From Nothopassalora personata (Eukaryota > Ascomycota > Dothideomycetes > Mycosphaerellales > Mycosphaerellaceae): DNA of 64,000 bases. Below, in pieces: positions 21,701 through 31,194 of the stretch (position 1 is its first letter; the number at the start of each line of letters is the position of its first letter). The stretch lies in contig CM066287.1 of assembly GCA_033816765.1 (NCBI GenBank), positions 6,758,001 through 6,822,000 on the forward strand, written 5' to 3'. Both the position numbers and the translations under genes were made by a program. The notes under the pieces are model-generated. The model made no database searches, had not been told where the DNA came from, and saw nothing but the letters and a program-made list of their open reading frames with translations.

Positions 21701-24015
21701 CCAGAGACCGTACCTTTTGTGCTTGCCAGCCGGTCGAGAAACCATGCAGCGGAGTTGGCATAGATGTCGTCAACTTGTAACGTTTTCGTCGGCTGGTAGT
21801 ACAGGGCGAAGATGAATACAAATGGCGGATAGGCGACCTTGGAGTGCTTGGACATTCGATGCGAGGGTGTAGGTGCAGCCTCGACTTCATCTGCACTCGT
21901 CTTCGCGAGTACATCCTCAACGAAGTGTGCAGCTCCGAGAGTATCGACAGCGGACTCAAGCAGCGCTTCATATCGATGAACCCACCCTGAGCCGTCCGGA
22001 CATTTGGCCGAGGAATGCCACAGCCGCCGGAAGAAGTTTGTCAGCTGTGCAAGAGCCTCCTTGAGCTCAGTCGATGTCTTGACCTCTTGAGTGCCAGCTT
22101 CAGCTACTGCCTGTAACAGTAGCTTCCAACAGGAGTCGACATATTTGTTGTTGTCAGGCGATGAGCACATCAAGGACTGGAGTATAGGCTCGAGCACATC
22201 GAGAACTTTGCCGATCCTCGAACGGACCCATTTCGCGTCTAGGCGAGGAAGCTGGTCTGGTTTGATAGACTCAGACATGTTCGCCGCGTTCGCATTCCAG
22301 ACGCCGTCGCTCTTCTTAAGTAGTCCACGGAGAATGCGACACACATTGAGTTGCACTTTGCTGTTGCCTTTGCTCATGCTTTCGAGTATCGAATCAACGT
22401 ACAGCTCCCAAGCTTTGTCGAGTTCTTCGTGTGATAGTGATGGTCGAAGCCCGTAGTGCAGAAGATTGCAATAGCTGTCCATGGCAACCTGCCTTTGCTG
22501 CCGTGACAGCTTGTCGCTTCCTTTCTTTTCAAGGCCAGCGACAATTGGCACCTTCAGCATTGACCTCAGGGCTTGGTCTGTGGACGCGTCGGGCATCACA
22601 GCAAACACCAACTTGTTCCACGCGATGTTGGCCTGCTGCTTGACCTCGATGTCACCAGAATTCAGGCAGCGCTGTATCGTTTGAAGCCACTGCTTGAACT
22701 TTGGCCATCGCTCAATGGTCTTCTTCTTGTTGCGAAAGAGTAGGATCACAGCTCCCCATATCTGTGGCGCATAGGTCGCTAGCTCCTTGTCCAAGGCCAT
22801 CTGGTTCAGCCGCTCCGTGAAGTAGTCTCCATACGTTTGTTCTTGCTCCTCTTCTGACTCCTCTTGACTCGGCACGCTTTTCTCGCAAAGTTCGTACATG
22901 ATCGTGGCGGCGTGTGGCTGGGCGCCAAAGTAAAGTCCAGCGTGGATGCACGTCTCGATGGCTCTGGCTCTTGTGTCGTTGATACTGCTTAGCATGCCAT
23001 GGAATATGTGCTCGATCCATTCTCGCATACGCTTGAGCATAACATTCGGCTGTGCTTCGATCAAGCGTTGGTATGCGATCAGCCTTGCAGAGATGACGCT
23101 ATTGCCTGAGCATCGATCCTCGATGGTTTGCAGCGCCGTGACCAGTCTATCTGCACGAGCCGCAGTCACGATGTGCGATCCAAATCGTTGTTGACTGAGC
23201 AGATACGCATGTATCTTGATGATTGCTTTTGGCAGGTCAGTTTGCTCGAGGACCGCGATCGAGCGATCCACCACGAAAGTCCGGAAATCGTCGTCAAGTG
23301 CAGGCGATGTTCGGGGGTGATGGAGAATTGCACACGTCAGGTTGAGTGCTTGAGTGACGATAGACGAGTCCAGCTTGCCATTCGGATCCTTCCACACCAT
23401 ATCGCGGGTCACAAACTGCTGCAACATGTCGATCCTGTCCACGATTGCTTGCGGGTCTGGCACGCCCTCGTAAGCCTTCAGCGCGCCATTGATGGCGAGA
23501 TAGGCATCTCGTCGCCCATCTCGTGAAGACGCTGCCAGCTGGTGAAGGACGGATTGCATCATCTTGCGAAAGCTGCCCGGTTCCTGTGGGGAGAAATAGC
23601 AGATTTTGTTCTCGAGGTCATCTGGCGTGAGTGGTAGGCTCTCGTTGGATGCCTTCAGTATGGACTTCAGCGGCTTCACAGCATTGAGGGCGAATCTATG
23701 GCGCGGCGAGCGAGCGTGCAGGGAGCCGTGGAGTGTAGATTGTGCGGGCTGATGGTAAGTCAAGTTCGGCGAGAAGTCGACTTTCTTGTTTCCAATGGAT
23801 GCTCGTGACTCGGTGAATGAAGGTGAACCGATCGGTGGCGTGTGTGATGTCGTTATGTCTTTCGCCTGCGCAGTGTCGGTCGTCGTCTCGTCATGGCCTT
23901 GCTCGAGGAATCGTAGAGCATCGTCGAGATCTCTCGAGATGTCCTTGGGCGGCGTCGGTGGTGTCGCTGCGAGGGATGCAAAATACTCGGACGGCGCTGA
24001 AGGAGAAGGCAACAT
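18739..24015 (-). CDS. RIF1: Rif1 telomere and replication-timing regulator
   Basis: Single exon, 1758 aa, ATG at 24015. Residues ~145-1100 form the long HEAT-like Rif1 N-terminal domain (SFRKMMQSVLHQLAASS, AILHHPRTSPALDDDFRTFV, AIIKIHAYLLSQQRFGSHIV, RMREWIEHIFHGMLSSINDT). Two protein-phosphatase-1 docking motifs lie at the extreme N-terminus: KVDF (residues 78-81, RVxF type) and SILK (118-121), as in yeast Rif1; further KLDF/QIDF sequences occur near residue 1200. The C-terminal ~550 residues are acidic, Ser-rich and disordered with Lys/Arg clusters (SSRRGSKKRKRD) that may be nuclear signals or G-quadruplex/DNA contacts. Known role of the family: with PP1 it opposes DDK at origins and limits telomere elongation. 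Divergent from RIC8. Confidence 0.92.
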   Translation of the reverse strand: MLPSPSAPSEYFASLAATPPTPPKDISRDLDDALRFLEQGHDETTTDTAQAKDITTSHTPPIGSPSFTESRASIGNKKVDFSPNLTYHQPAQSTLHGSLHARSPRHRFALNAVKPLKSILKASNESLPLTPDDLENKICYFSPQEPGSFRKMMQSVLHQLAASSRDGRRDAYLAINGALKAYEGVPDPQAIVDRIDMLQQFVTRDMVWKDPNGKLDSSIVTQALNLTCAILHHPRTSPALDDDFRTFVVDRSIAVLEQTDLPKAIIKIHAYLLSQQRFGSHIVTAARADRLVTALQTIEDRCSGNSVISARLIAYQRLIEAQPNVMLKRMREWIEHIFHGMLSSINDTRARAIETCIHAGLYFGAQPHAATIMYELCEKSVPSQEESEEEQEQTYGDYFTERLNQMALDKELATYAPQIWGAVILLFRNKKKTIERWPKFKQWLQTIQRCLNSGDIEVKQQANIAWNKLVFAVMPDASTDQALRSMLKVPIVAGLEKKGSDKLSRQQRQVAMDSYCNLLHYGLRPSLSHEELDKAWELYVDSILESMSKGNSKVQLNVCRILRGLLKKSDGVWNANAANMSESIKPDQLPRLDAKWVRSRIGKVLDVLEPILQSLMCSSPDNNKYVDSCWKLLLQAVAEAGTQEVKTSTELKEALAQLTNFFRRLWHSSAKCPDGSGWVHRYEALLESAVDTLGAAHFVEDVLAKTSADEVEAAPTPSHRMSKHSKVAYPPFVFIFALYYQPTKTLQVDDIYANSAAWFLDRLASTKGTVSGTLGLLHRSLQFSSDQAESTTVCRSLWPAVATTSISALSSRQTTSPQHDAQIMGVALKSSLSIMSYGLKYAQAPSACLDKVRDMYQATCQAAKYYGRDGGVALGVMEPFAKMVVDMAKDIDFSVLSQVTISLLENGVWPKSRQELERDRKALWAISLDPPRSAVFDPFEHIYALAVRTTEQGYNSVTSNNEARPMEILQAITAFVQRCPQPLLPVGLRRLQAGMSTWVQDKQRVVFPTAAAATVSSATQITHLWSQWMLLLEQLPRKDSAALQSLETLIRAGFSSPSRDIVKKTITTWNTTFGSQQSLDYPATLRPILRARQAQAEVELPNFPEEDLDEETVTLPEFVETQQAFSSFETGLDAAFKSTPRLAFGYKPRSEQLPARDSPAPIAQSSNVANRRSRLSTTPKVRLRHDDSQIDFAPIDSTLPSLTRQESQCLTEHQKEVKARQHGDAQMFPDLSSSPMAKSIARGKNISKKLDFAPQPSIEQEEDTTLATPTGLVDGNPMSDDMPSSPTPKASDNITRADERIYDSDEDDNETIVGPPSSPPREDEDTIAPLLKEPEEVEAPAVELDDTVVATNLPGDQRSLGKDAARNDEDESEVGENRISDLPSDTVLPAEQLEREAEAAAAEAQLQGGDVDVTTVVDDERRVHDTTPEVPADEDQARQAGTPYRIKDSMAEPRSQRSTTSADADASSSRRGSKKRKRDVEITQTSKKNKSSPIKSFFSRLTGSRQEEDDSMEDEIVVASSRTRSPVKTTDSQGSASKPKVRHPVALSQDDHVVEDSQEPQDAQRASPSKQKRRKTRRTSSQVEKTSKSPEAKLSRHGNKGRRPDAAIEARARKRRASISSMSTTDEQGSTSLVADTPAPLKARKAARLSQDGSQAGSISRRSSKREATPVGVDQEEVEDSEDDLSPAKQHPDDHTPVSHSKESAGPQGILDRLRGAYADFKGMVFGSREEERRFDDVLFHFRREVHEAGRRGYARDE

Positions 24016-24581
24016 GATTCATCCCAGAACGCCGTACAAGTGATCAAGAAGATGGCATGCACATTGCGCAATCAATATACACGGAAGTGTACAACTGTGC
24101 AGCAGACAGCAGTAAACGCGTCCAGCAGAGCTACTAGTAAGTAGTACGTGAACTTCTTCTCCAGCCTCTTCGGACGAGACGCGTCGAGACGCGACGCGAT
24201 GAATTGGGTCGCGAAGCGGCAGTATCCGATGCACGTGCCACACCGGCTGCCGAGGGTCCGAGCAGGGGTGTGACCCTCGCCCCGCTTGGGCCCCGCTTGG
24301 AAACATCTCGACGCCAAGAAGGATGATGGATGGCTCCATGTACGACAAGAACATCGTGAGCAACAGCCGCAGCTGTATTCACCGTCGCAGTATTCGCCAT
24401 CGCCATCGCCATCGCCATCGCCATCGCCATCGCCATCGCCATCGCCATCGCCATCGCCTTCGCCATCGCCTTCGCCTTCGCTTCACTCCTTTCCCTCCAC
24501 ATGACCCGCCGCCCACCACCACTTCCAACCCTCAACCCTAAATTCACCATCCATCCCGTATAGGCAAGCAGGCAAGTCACA
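24016..24581. promoter_or_regulatory. Divergent RIF1/RIC8 promoter region
   Basis: 566 bp lie between the two ATGs. The region includes a short GACGCGTCGAGACGCGACGCG iteration near 24176-24200, which contains overlapping ACGCG elements resembling the MBF (MluI cell-cycle box) core ACGCGT, at 24179. MCB-driven G1/S expression of RIF1 is an inference from that motif. Confidence 0.5.
24395..24480. repeat. Hexanucleotide microsatellite (CGCCAT)n
   Basis: About ten tandem CGCCAT units, then interrupted CGCCTT variants, within the RIF1/RIC8 promoter region. On the minus strand it creates an artefactual Ala-Met repeat ORF. Confidence 0.9.
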
Positions 24582-26200
24582 ATGTTGGCGATGCGACCGC
24601 AGGACAGCACCCCAGCCAGTGGAGCTGCAAGTGAAGGTGCGCACAATATGATGGCCACACTAGACGTGCATCGCTAAGCAAGCTAGCTAGCCGCTGCAGG
24701 CCCTGCACAAGTCGATCGACTACTTCACCAGCTTGAACGGAATCTAGAGAGTGCCGAACTCTCCTTGAAGCGTAAGTCCGAACAGATCTGTGTTCTCACC
24801 TCACGTGAGCTGATGCCCAGTGTGTTAGAGGCCGAGGAGCTGTTAGGTCAAGTCAAGGTGCTTGGTCGCAGTGCCTCCAATGCCGGGCCCATCTTCTCGA
24901 AACGAGTATGCATTGAGCAGGGGGTGTGATTGGATGTTACCACTGACATTCGAAGGGCGTCTCGATACTATCAACATATGGCCTGGACCAGGAAAGCTCA
25001 GACACATCGCGCGAGGCATTGCGATGTCTGGCCAACGCTCTCCTGCTGAATGAACCATCACGGCAAACATTCGTCGACCTTGGCTATGCACCCAAAGCTG
25101 CAGAACGATTGAAGATTGACAACCGCGAGGATGAATTCTTGATATCGAGGATCCTGTTTCTGCTGACCTACAACACCAAAGTTGACTTCGAAATCCTGGC
25201 AAACGATAACAAGTTAGCCGACAGCATCAATCAGCAGATCGTCAGGCATGCCAAGAACTTCTCCAAGTCTGGAAGGCGGAAGTCTGTCAACTCGCCCTCT
25301 CAAGACATGGCTATGGTGGAGACCCTGAAGCTTTTGTTCAATGTCACCTACTATTATCCTGACCTGATCTCTCGCTTCACGTCTGCGGTGGACCCGCTCA
25401 TCAACATAATCCTGCATCACCCACTACCGTCTCCGCCACTCCAGCCTCCCATCACCTATCTACTCAATGCACTGCTGAATCTGGACCTCAGCGCTGCCGA
25501 GAAGAAGACGCCGTACGGCCGCGAAGCGAGGGTCAGTCCACTTTTCCCGTACTCGCATCCTGAGACGGTCGTGGACAGACTCTCCTGCATTCTTGATGAA
25601 GCAATCCGTAAGCAGGAGGAACGCGATCTGGACCAAGCTGCAGCGCCTCTTGTCACGCTCATCAGACGCATGTATGAGCTCGCAACACCACAGATGAAGT
25701 CCTGGATGCGGTGGCTTCTTCTGCCAACCTCGAAAGATCGTGATAAGCCACTTGGCCAAGGAGAGACTTTGTCTGCACGCCTTCTTCGACTCTCGTGCTC
25801 GCCAAATTTGCCTACACTTCGCGAGAACGTGTCCAGTCTGCTTTTTGAGCTGAGCGACAAGGACGCCAGCAAGTTCGTCAACAACATCGGCTATGGCTTT
25901 GCAGCTGGCTTTCTGCAGAGCCACAACATTCAGATACCAACCAGCGCCGTCGAAGCTAGCAGTAGTCAGAGTGAAGGAGAGAACAAAGGAGTCGAGTTCA
26001 ATCCAATCACTGGCCAAAGATGGAGCTCAGAGGATCGGGATGCACCGAAGAGCGGGCCTGAGATGACAGAGGAAGAGAAGGAGCGCGAAGCGGAACGGCT
26101 CTTCGTACTTTTCGAGAGGCTCAAGGCAACCGGGGTCGTGGATGTCAAGAATCCTGTGGAACAAGCGATCGACGACGGCAGATTTGAGGAGCTTGACTGA
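24582..26200 (+). CDS. RIC8: Ric8/synembryn, G-alpha exchange factor and chaperone
   Basis: Four exons: 24582-24636, 24700-24771, 24829-24905 and 24956-26200, giving 482 aa. Introns are 63, 57 and 50 bp, all GT..AG, and every junction keeps frame. The assembled N-terminus is MLAMRPQDSTPASG then GPAQVDRLLHQLERNLESAE. The third exon ends GPIFSKR and the fourth opens GVSILSTYGL before REALRCLANALLLNEPSRQ. The armadillo-like helical body shows ISRILFLLTYNTKVDFEIL, ETLKLLFNVTYYYPDLI and LSCSPNLPTLRENVSSLL; the C-terminus has FNPITGQRW, a family hallmark. Ric8 binds nascent and GDP-bound G-alpha subunits in the cytosol and at the membrane. Filamentous fungi need it for polarity and asexual growth. 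A second ATG three codons in is an alternative start. Confidence 0.93.
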
Positions 26201-26320
26201 ATTGCCTCTTTACCTACACGAACTATGGCATGCTCCACAGGCTGTCACCATCTGAGCGCCGGATACCTCGTTTCGCCGCGTCTGCATATTTGGTCTTCGC
26301 GTCAGTTCTCTCGATCCTGA

Positions 26321-26952
26321 TCATCCAATTATCCAGACCATGCTCGACCAATTTCGCCCACCGGACGCTGACAGAAGGTCCCTTGCATCGGTCGACAAGC
26401 TTGAACGCACCAGCAGCCGCTTCGAAATCTTCTGAATACTGCCATTGGCATGGTCAACCACGAAGCTTTGAATCTGCTGGTCGCAGTACAAACCTAAGGC
26501 TTTCGAAAATGCTCGTATTGCATCGATGACATATGAGCCAGTCTTGCTGAGTGTGGAGCCCCTACCCTCGAGTGCTTTGAGGGTCTGTTCTGGCTGCGAA
26601 GAGACCATGATCAACTTCGACTTATTTATGCTCCCAACATCGAGCTGATGTCTCTGAGCAATGCCTTCGAGCCTTCGACAAGACTGTGTCGTGGATCTGA
26701 AGACCCCCATCAGGACTACAGAGACGATCATTCAAGACCCGCCCGAATGGCAGGCGAATGATGCATTATGTGAGCACAGAAGTAAAGTTCCTCGTCGAAT
26801 GGGATGTAGACACCCACGCATGTAAGGCAGTCAGCAGTTCCGACTCGACTCACTTGCTGGTAGCGCTTGTCACAGGGCATGATATCTGTTGACCGCGGAT
26901 CAATCTTGATCACGCCGCCGTAGTCTTCTGATACGTGCCGATATTTGATCAT
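26321..26952 (-). CDS. Possible split small gene, hypothetical (frameshift or atypical intron)
   Basis: Two overlapping open frames on the minus strand appear to belong together. The 5' part (26728-26952, ATG at 26952) has a coherent protein with CLTCVGVYIPFDEELYFCAHI. The 3' part (26321 to about 26690) continues in another frame with SKLIMVSSQPEQTL, TGSYVIDAIRAFSKALGL and QSFVVDHANGSIQKI. Both halves read like one globular fungal protein: a cysteine-containing metal- or ligand-binding start followed by a domain ending in FVVDH. No consensus donor sits at the junction; a GT (GTCTTG) before the first stop with an acceptor CTTCAG near 26686 is the only workable intron. Otherwise it is a frameshifted pseudogene. 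Function unknown. Confidence 0.45.
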
Positions 26953-27109
26953 TCCTGTGGCGGCGCAAGAATTTCTGCCATCACATCATTGCCCTGGCCG
27001 CGGTTTAAGGTATAGATGCGCGGCAAGTTCGTTCAATCCTTGACAGGCAAACATTGAAGAACCACAGCTCTGATTGAACAAAGACATTGGCATTTCTCTA
27101 CGAGTCCAG

Positions 27110-29094
27110 CTACTTCAACGACTTCCCAAGCACCTTCTTCAAAACCTTCAACAGGACAGCCCCAGCATCTTCCCGCATCCCCATGCTTCTCCAGCAGACT
27201 GTCCTGTCGGGTCTCAGCAAAACGCACCCATCCTCATCAACCTCCCGCCTACTCTCCCAATCGCCATAAACATCTTCATAGTCCTGATGCCACCCGATGC
27301 TATACGCATTCACCACAACTCCGAGATACCGACCAGCCTCAAATGCTGCTTTCTTCCACGCCTCTCCACCCACACCCGTCAGCAAGCAGAACGCTCCGTG
27401 CGCAGCCAGGTCAATTGTGCTAATCGGCGCAGAGTCAGGCGACCGCTTATTCAACCACGCATGCGGCACCCTCGAGCCAGGGTACGTCGAAATCTGATAC
27501 TCCAGCACTGCGTCCTCGGGCGGTGGACGTCGTGCTTCCTTCTCGTCGTCGAAGCAAATCGCCCCCGATTCATACCACTGGTTCATCTCCACTCCAATCC
27601 CACCAAACTCATGCGCCGTGTACGCGACAGCTTCCCTCAACCTCTTCCTCCTCGCGCGTCCAGCTTCAGAGGCCTCGCTCAACTCTGCGTGCTGCCGCTT
27701 CCGTTCCTCCAGATCCTTGGGAAGTGCACCCAGTGCCTCCCACACTGGGACATGATCCCTCAGACCCTGATTCGCGCGCTGAATTATGCGCGCGCCGATC
27801 GGTTGCCGTTCTGCACTGAAAGACTCCAGCAGACTGGCATCTGCGAGCCCTTTCTCCACGTACGCAACCTTCCACGCCAGATTCCACGCATCCTGAACAC
27901 AAGTATTGCTCCCGAGTCCATTCAGCGGCGGGTGACGATGGACCGCATCACCTAGGGTATGGATTCTCCCACTTTCATCGGAATACTTCTCCGCCACGAT
28001 CTCGTTGATGTACCATTTACTCACGCCCTTGACTTGCACCTCCACTGATGCATCTCCGATCAATTCCTTGATACGAGCGAGGAGCTCTCCTTCTTCTGGC
28101 CGCATCCCGAAATCGGTAAAGCCAGGCTCGGGGAACAGTATGAACATCCATTCGTGCCAGGGTTTCACCATACGAGTTATGCAGCTCCAGCCCCAGGATG
28201 GGTGGACGATTTCGGGGGTGAGGATCCAGTGGAGGTTTCCTACGCGGTGGGTCATGTGTTTTGAGAGATCTGCTTCGACGAGGACGTTCAAGGCCAGGCC
28301 TTGGCCGGGGGATTTAAGAAGGGGGAGGTTGAGTTGGCGCATGACTTGGGAGCGGGCGCCGTCTGCGCCGAAGAGGTATTTGGAGCGGATGGTGTAGGTG
28401 TGGTTTGTGAGGTTGTCTTTTATGGTGGAGGTGATGAGGGATGTTGAGGGGTCTTGGGTGTATTGGATGAAAGAGGAGTCGAAGCGGATGTGCCAGCCGT
28501 GGGACAGGGCGTATTGGACTAGAATTGGTTCGAGGAGGGTTTGTGGGAGGTCGATGTGGCGACATGGGCTGGCCGCTTCGTACTCTCCTTTGCGGTCTAG
28601 GGAAAAATCGTCAGTAGTCAACATCAATGGCTTCGAAGGCATCCTTCTGGTCTTAATGAGTGGATCGGACCATGCGTATGAGAATAGACATACCAGGTTG
28701 ATTGCCCCAACTATTAATTCTTGCATACTCTTCGCCTGCCATATCATGACTAGCGTCTCATCAGCACCATCTCCCACCCCTCATTTCACTGCGCAAAATT
28801 CTTCCTTGAAGTCACTCACCACCACCTCGTATGCAACAAATGCTCCGGTCCCGTCCCATTCTTCACCGCTGCCTCCTCCAGCCCGATATCCCTAAGACAT
28901 TCCAAGGCCGCAGGGTTGGTAATGTGAGCTCTAGGCTCCTTCGCCGTGCCTGGAGCTGCAGCGACCACAATTCCGGTAAGACCATACGACGCGAGGAAGC
29001 ATGCGAGGGATGCTCCGGCAGGACCGGCGCCAACTATGAGGAACGGGGTTTCAATGGGCTCGGTGGCGGTGCCATTGGGCACTGCGTCTGCCAT
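27110..29094 (-). CDS. FAD-dependent aromatic monooxygenase (phenol hydroxylase-like)
   Basis: Three exons: 28820-29094, 28694-28749 and 27110-28596, giving 605 aa. Introns (70 and 97 bp) have GTGAGT and GTATGT donors; splicing joins LLHTRW|CHDMAGEEYARINSW and GNQPG|DRKGEYEAASP in frame. Class A flavoprotein hydroxylase signatures are present: Rossmann GxGxxG in FLIVGAGPAGASLACFLASY (about residues 18-37), the DG motif in SKYLFGADGARSQV (about 183-196), and the GD motif in IHTLGDAVHRHPPLNGLGSN (about residue 340). The C-terminal thioredoxin-like extension typical of phenol hydroxylase and TfdB-type enzymes is present. It probably hydroxylates an aromatic substrate with NAD(P)H. It neighbours a short-chain dehydrogenase on the same strand, a frequent pairing in catabolic or secondary metabolism, but no pathway can be named. 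Confidence 0.9.
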
Positions 29095-29488
29095 GGTGAC
29101 GGCTTGGGCAGAGATGATGAAGGAAGGGTGAGGAGAGATTCTGTTCTATATGTACTGCTCTGCCATTGTTATGAGCGGATACTGTGCATACGACATCCGG
29201 TAGCGTGGAAAGTGTGGCTTAGGATCTGCTCAGAGAACATGATTACCGCACACAATTTCCGAGTGAAGTGCCGAGGTGGGGGGGTATATGGGGACCGACA
29301 CGGCTATGGAGTCTGGATGCAGGAACGAATTCCACGTTGCACAAAATCGATCGAGGTTATGCGGTGGTATGATCTCGCAGATTGCTGTACTGTTCTACGT
29401 CTATACGATTGCCAAAGACGTTAGGACTGAAAATCCCTCTCACTATCTCTCATGTTCGTCATACCGTATGGGTCCTTCGAAGCGTAAC
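29095..29488. other. Intergenic, monooxygenase promoter
   Basis: About 390 bp between the monooxygenase start and the stop of the dehydrogenase. No further gene seen. Confidence 0.4.
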
Positions 29489-30668
29489 TCAGTGGAAGTT
29501 GACATGCTCAATGCCACCCTGCTCCTTCAATACCCTCTGCGTCAACCGCATGAGGTTATCCTGTAAATGTGTGCTCCGCGATAGCTCACTACCTGGCTCG
29601 ATAGCGGCCGGCGGGCAGACGTACTCTCCAGAGTTCTTGATGGTCGTCGCGGCGTACAGGGTCGAAAGTGCACCTTCGAATGGGTCCTTCTTGAAAGGTC
29701 TTGCCACAGTGCTCATCAGATAGCCGGCCAACGGGTATGGTTCGTGGATGTCTTCCGTGCTCATCTTTGTGTCGACCACACCTGGATGTGTCGCACTGGC
29801 CAGGATGTTGGGGTACTCCTTGGTGAGGTGTCTCGCGAGCCACCTGGCATACAGGATAATAGCCAACTTCGAGCGACCATACTGTGCGACTGGCCCATAG
29901 TCTCGGTTGAGCTCTGCAAGGCTCTCAAACTCAGTATCCTTCGGCGCCTGCTCGTGGGCATTGGAAGACAACCCGACAATACGAACAGTGTGTCCTGCAT
30001 CGGCAGTCTTCTTCAAAGTGGGCAGCAGATATGAGGTGAGTAGAACATGGCCCATGTGGTTCGTTGCCATGTGCCTGTCCACGCCCTTATCTGTCAACTC
30101 CTGAGTCATGATTCCACGACCAGCGTTGTTGATGAGGATATCAATCCGTTCAGTGTCTGCTGCCAACTTCTTTGCCACCTCGATGGTCTTGTCCCAGTCG
30201 CTAAGATCTAACTGGATCCACTCTGTTGCATCGGCCTTCTCCGCACCCAGCTCTGACTTCACTGCTGCCTTCGCTCCGTCAACGACCTCCTTCGACAGGG
30301 AGAGGATATATAACTTTGTGACGCCTTTCGAGAGGAGGGTATGTGTGCAAGCGTAACCGATGCCTGTTGTAGTTAGTCCATGTCTAGTAGATATCATCCC
30401 ACCGGAACATACCTTCACTGCCACCAGTAACGATGGCTACCTTCCCACTCAAGTCAGGGACATGATCGATCGAGAAGTTCTGGCCAGCAGGGGTCAATTT
30501 CTCTGCAGTGCCTCCCAAATTCTGCGAGAATGTGCTCTTGACCGCATCCAGTGCGGAAGCCATGGTGGAAAAGCTGGATCTGATGACGGGCGTTGGTGTT
30601 CGTAGTGTTGTTGTCAAGGTTGGTGTGATTCTTGCAAGTCGAACACCACGGCAGATGGGTATCATCAT
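29489..30668 (-). CDS. Short-chain dehydrogenase/reductase
   Basis: Two exons, 30413-30668 and 29489-30363, with a 49-bp intron (GTATGT, CAACAG) splitting the cofactor motif TGGSEG|IG; 376 aa. SDR signatures: KVAIVTGGSEGIGYACTHTL (TGxxxGxG), IDILINNAGRG (NNAG), IVGLSSNAHE (catalytic Ser) and QYGRSKLAIILYARWL (YxxxK). The N-terminal ~35 residues (from MMIPICRGVRLARITPTL) are basic and hydroxylated with no acidic residue, so the longer form could be mitochondrial; an internal ATG giving MASALDAVKSTF would produce a shorter cytosolic form. The body resembles fungal retinol-dehydrogenase/WW-oxidoreductase-type SDRs (HPGVVDTKMS). Substrate unknown. Confidence 0.9.
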
Positions 30669-31194
30669 AACTCTAGTGTGTGCTTACCTCGAAAGATGGC
30701 AGGAATCGCGTCACAGGTCATGTACAACCGCGTGCCTGCAGATGCGTCTGTCATGCCAACGTCATGAGAGTGGTGGCGATCCGTCAATTGTCGAACCTGC
30801 TTGCTGCAACGCCTTGTGATCGGGAGGCTCGGGCTATATTCGATCGCGTCAGCGTGTTTGAAGCATGAGCCATTCGACATGAACTGCTCACAGCGGCGAA
30901 GAATATAAGGCGCCCGTGGTAGATCTGAGCAAGATCTCGTTCGTGCCATTTTTGGCTTCAAGATAAGGTTTCGGCTATAGCCGCAGCTGTACCGAGATCT
31001 GTTGTTTTGAAGGAGGCGCCCGAGGGCTGATCGGAATGCATCCACCTACGTCCATCCACCTGTAACGGGAGCATTCTGTGGCGGGACAGTGCCTACAGTA
31101 ACTTCCATCCATCCATCCGTAACGGGACGCACCCTGTGGCGGGACAGCAGATATGGCATACCGTAATATGACCACCATCCAGACCAGCGTCGGC
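30669..31194. other. Intergenic with a short direct repeat
   Basis: SDR promoter on one side and the decayed end of the DUF3638-type pseudogene on the other. It contains the paired repeat listed separately. No gene seen. Confidence 0.4.
31052..31148. repeat. Two ~39-bp imperfect direct repeats
   Basis: Copies at 31052-31090 and 31110-31148 share CCATCC, GTAACGGGA and TGTGGCGGGACAG. A local duplication with a spacer of about 20 bp; no coding content. Confidence 0.75.

Noticed and set aside
24395..24480. Possible CRISPR-like or regulatory array
   Set aside because: Uniform hexamers without spacers; an ordinary microsatellite, and CRISPR arrays are not expected in a fungal genome.
24134..24658. 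174-aa minus-strand ORF with Ala-Met repeats
   Set aside because: Produced by the CGCCAT microsatellite and overlapping the RIC8 first exon; no coding character outside the repeat.
27074..27955. 293-aa plus-strand ORF
   Set aside because: Antisense shadow of the FAD monooxygenase; composition is Pro/Arg/His-rich.
27110..30668. Secondary-metabolite gene cluster around the monooxygenase and dehydrogenase
   Set aside because: No backbone synthase (PKS, NRPS, terpene cyclase), transporter or cluster regulator nearby; two oxidoreductases are not enough.
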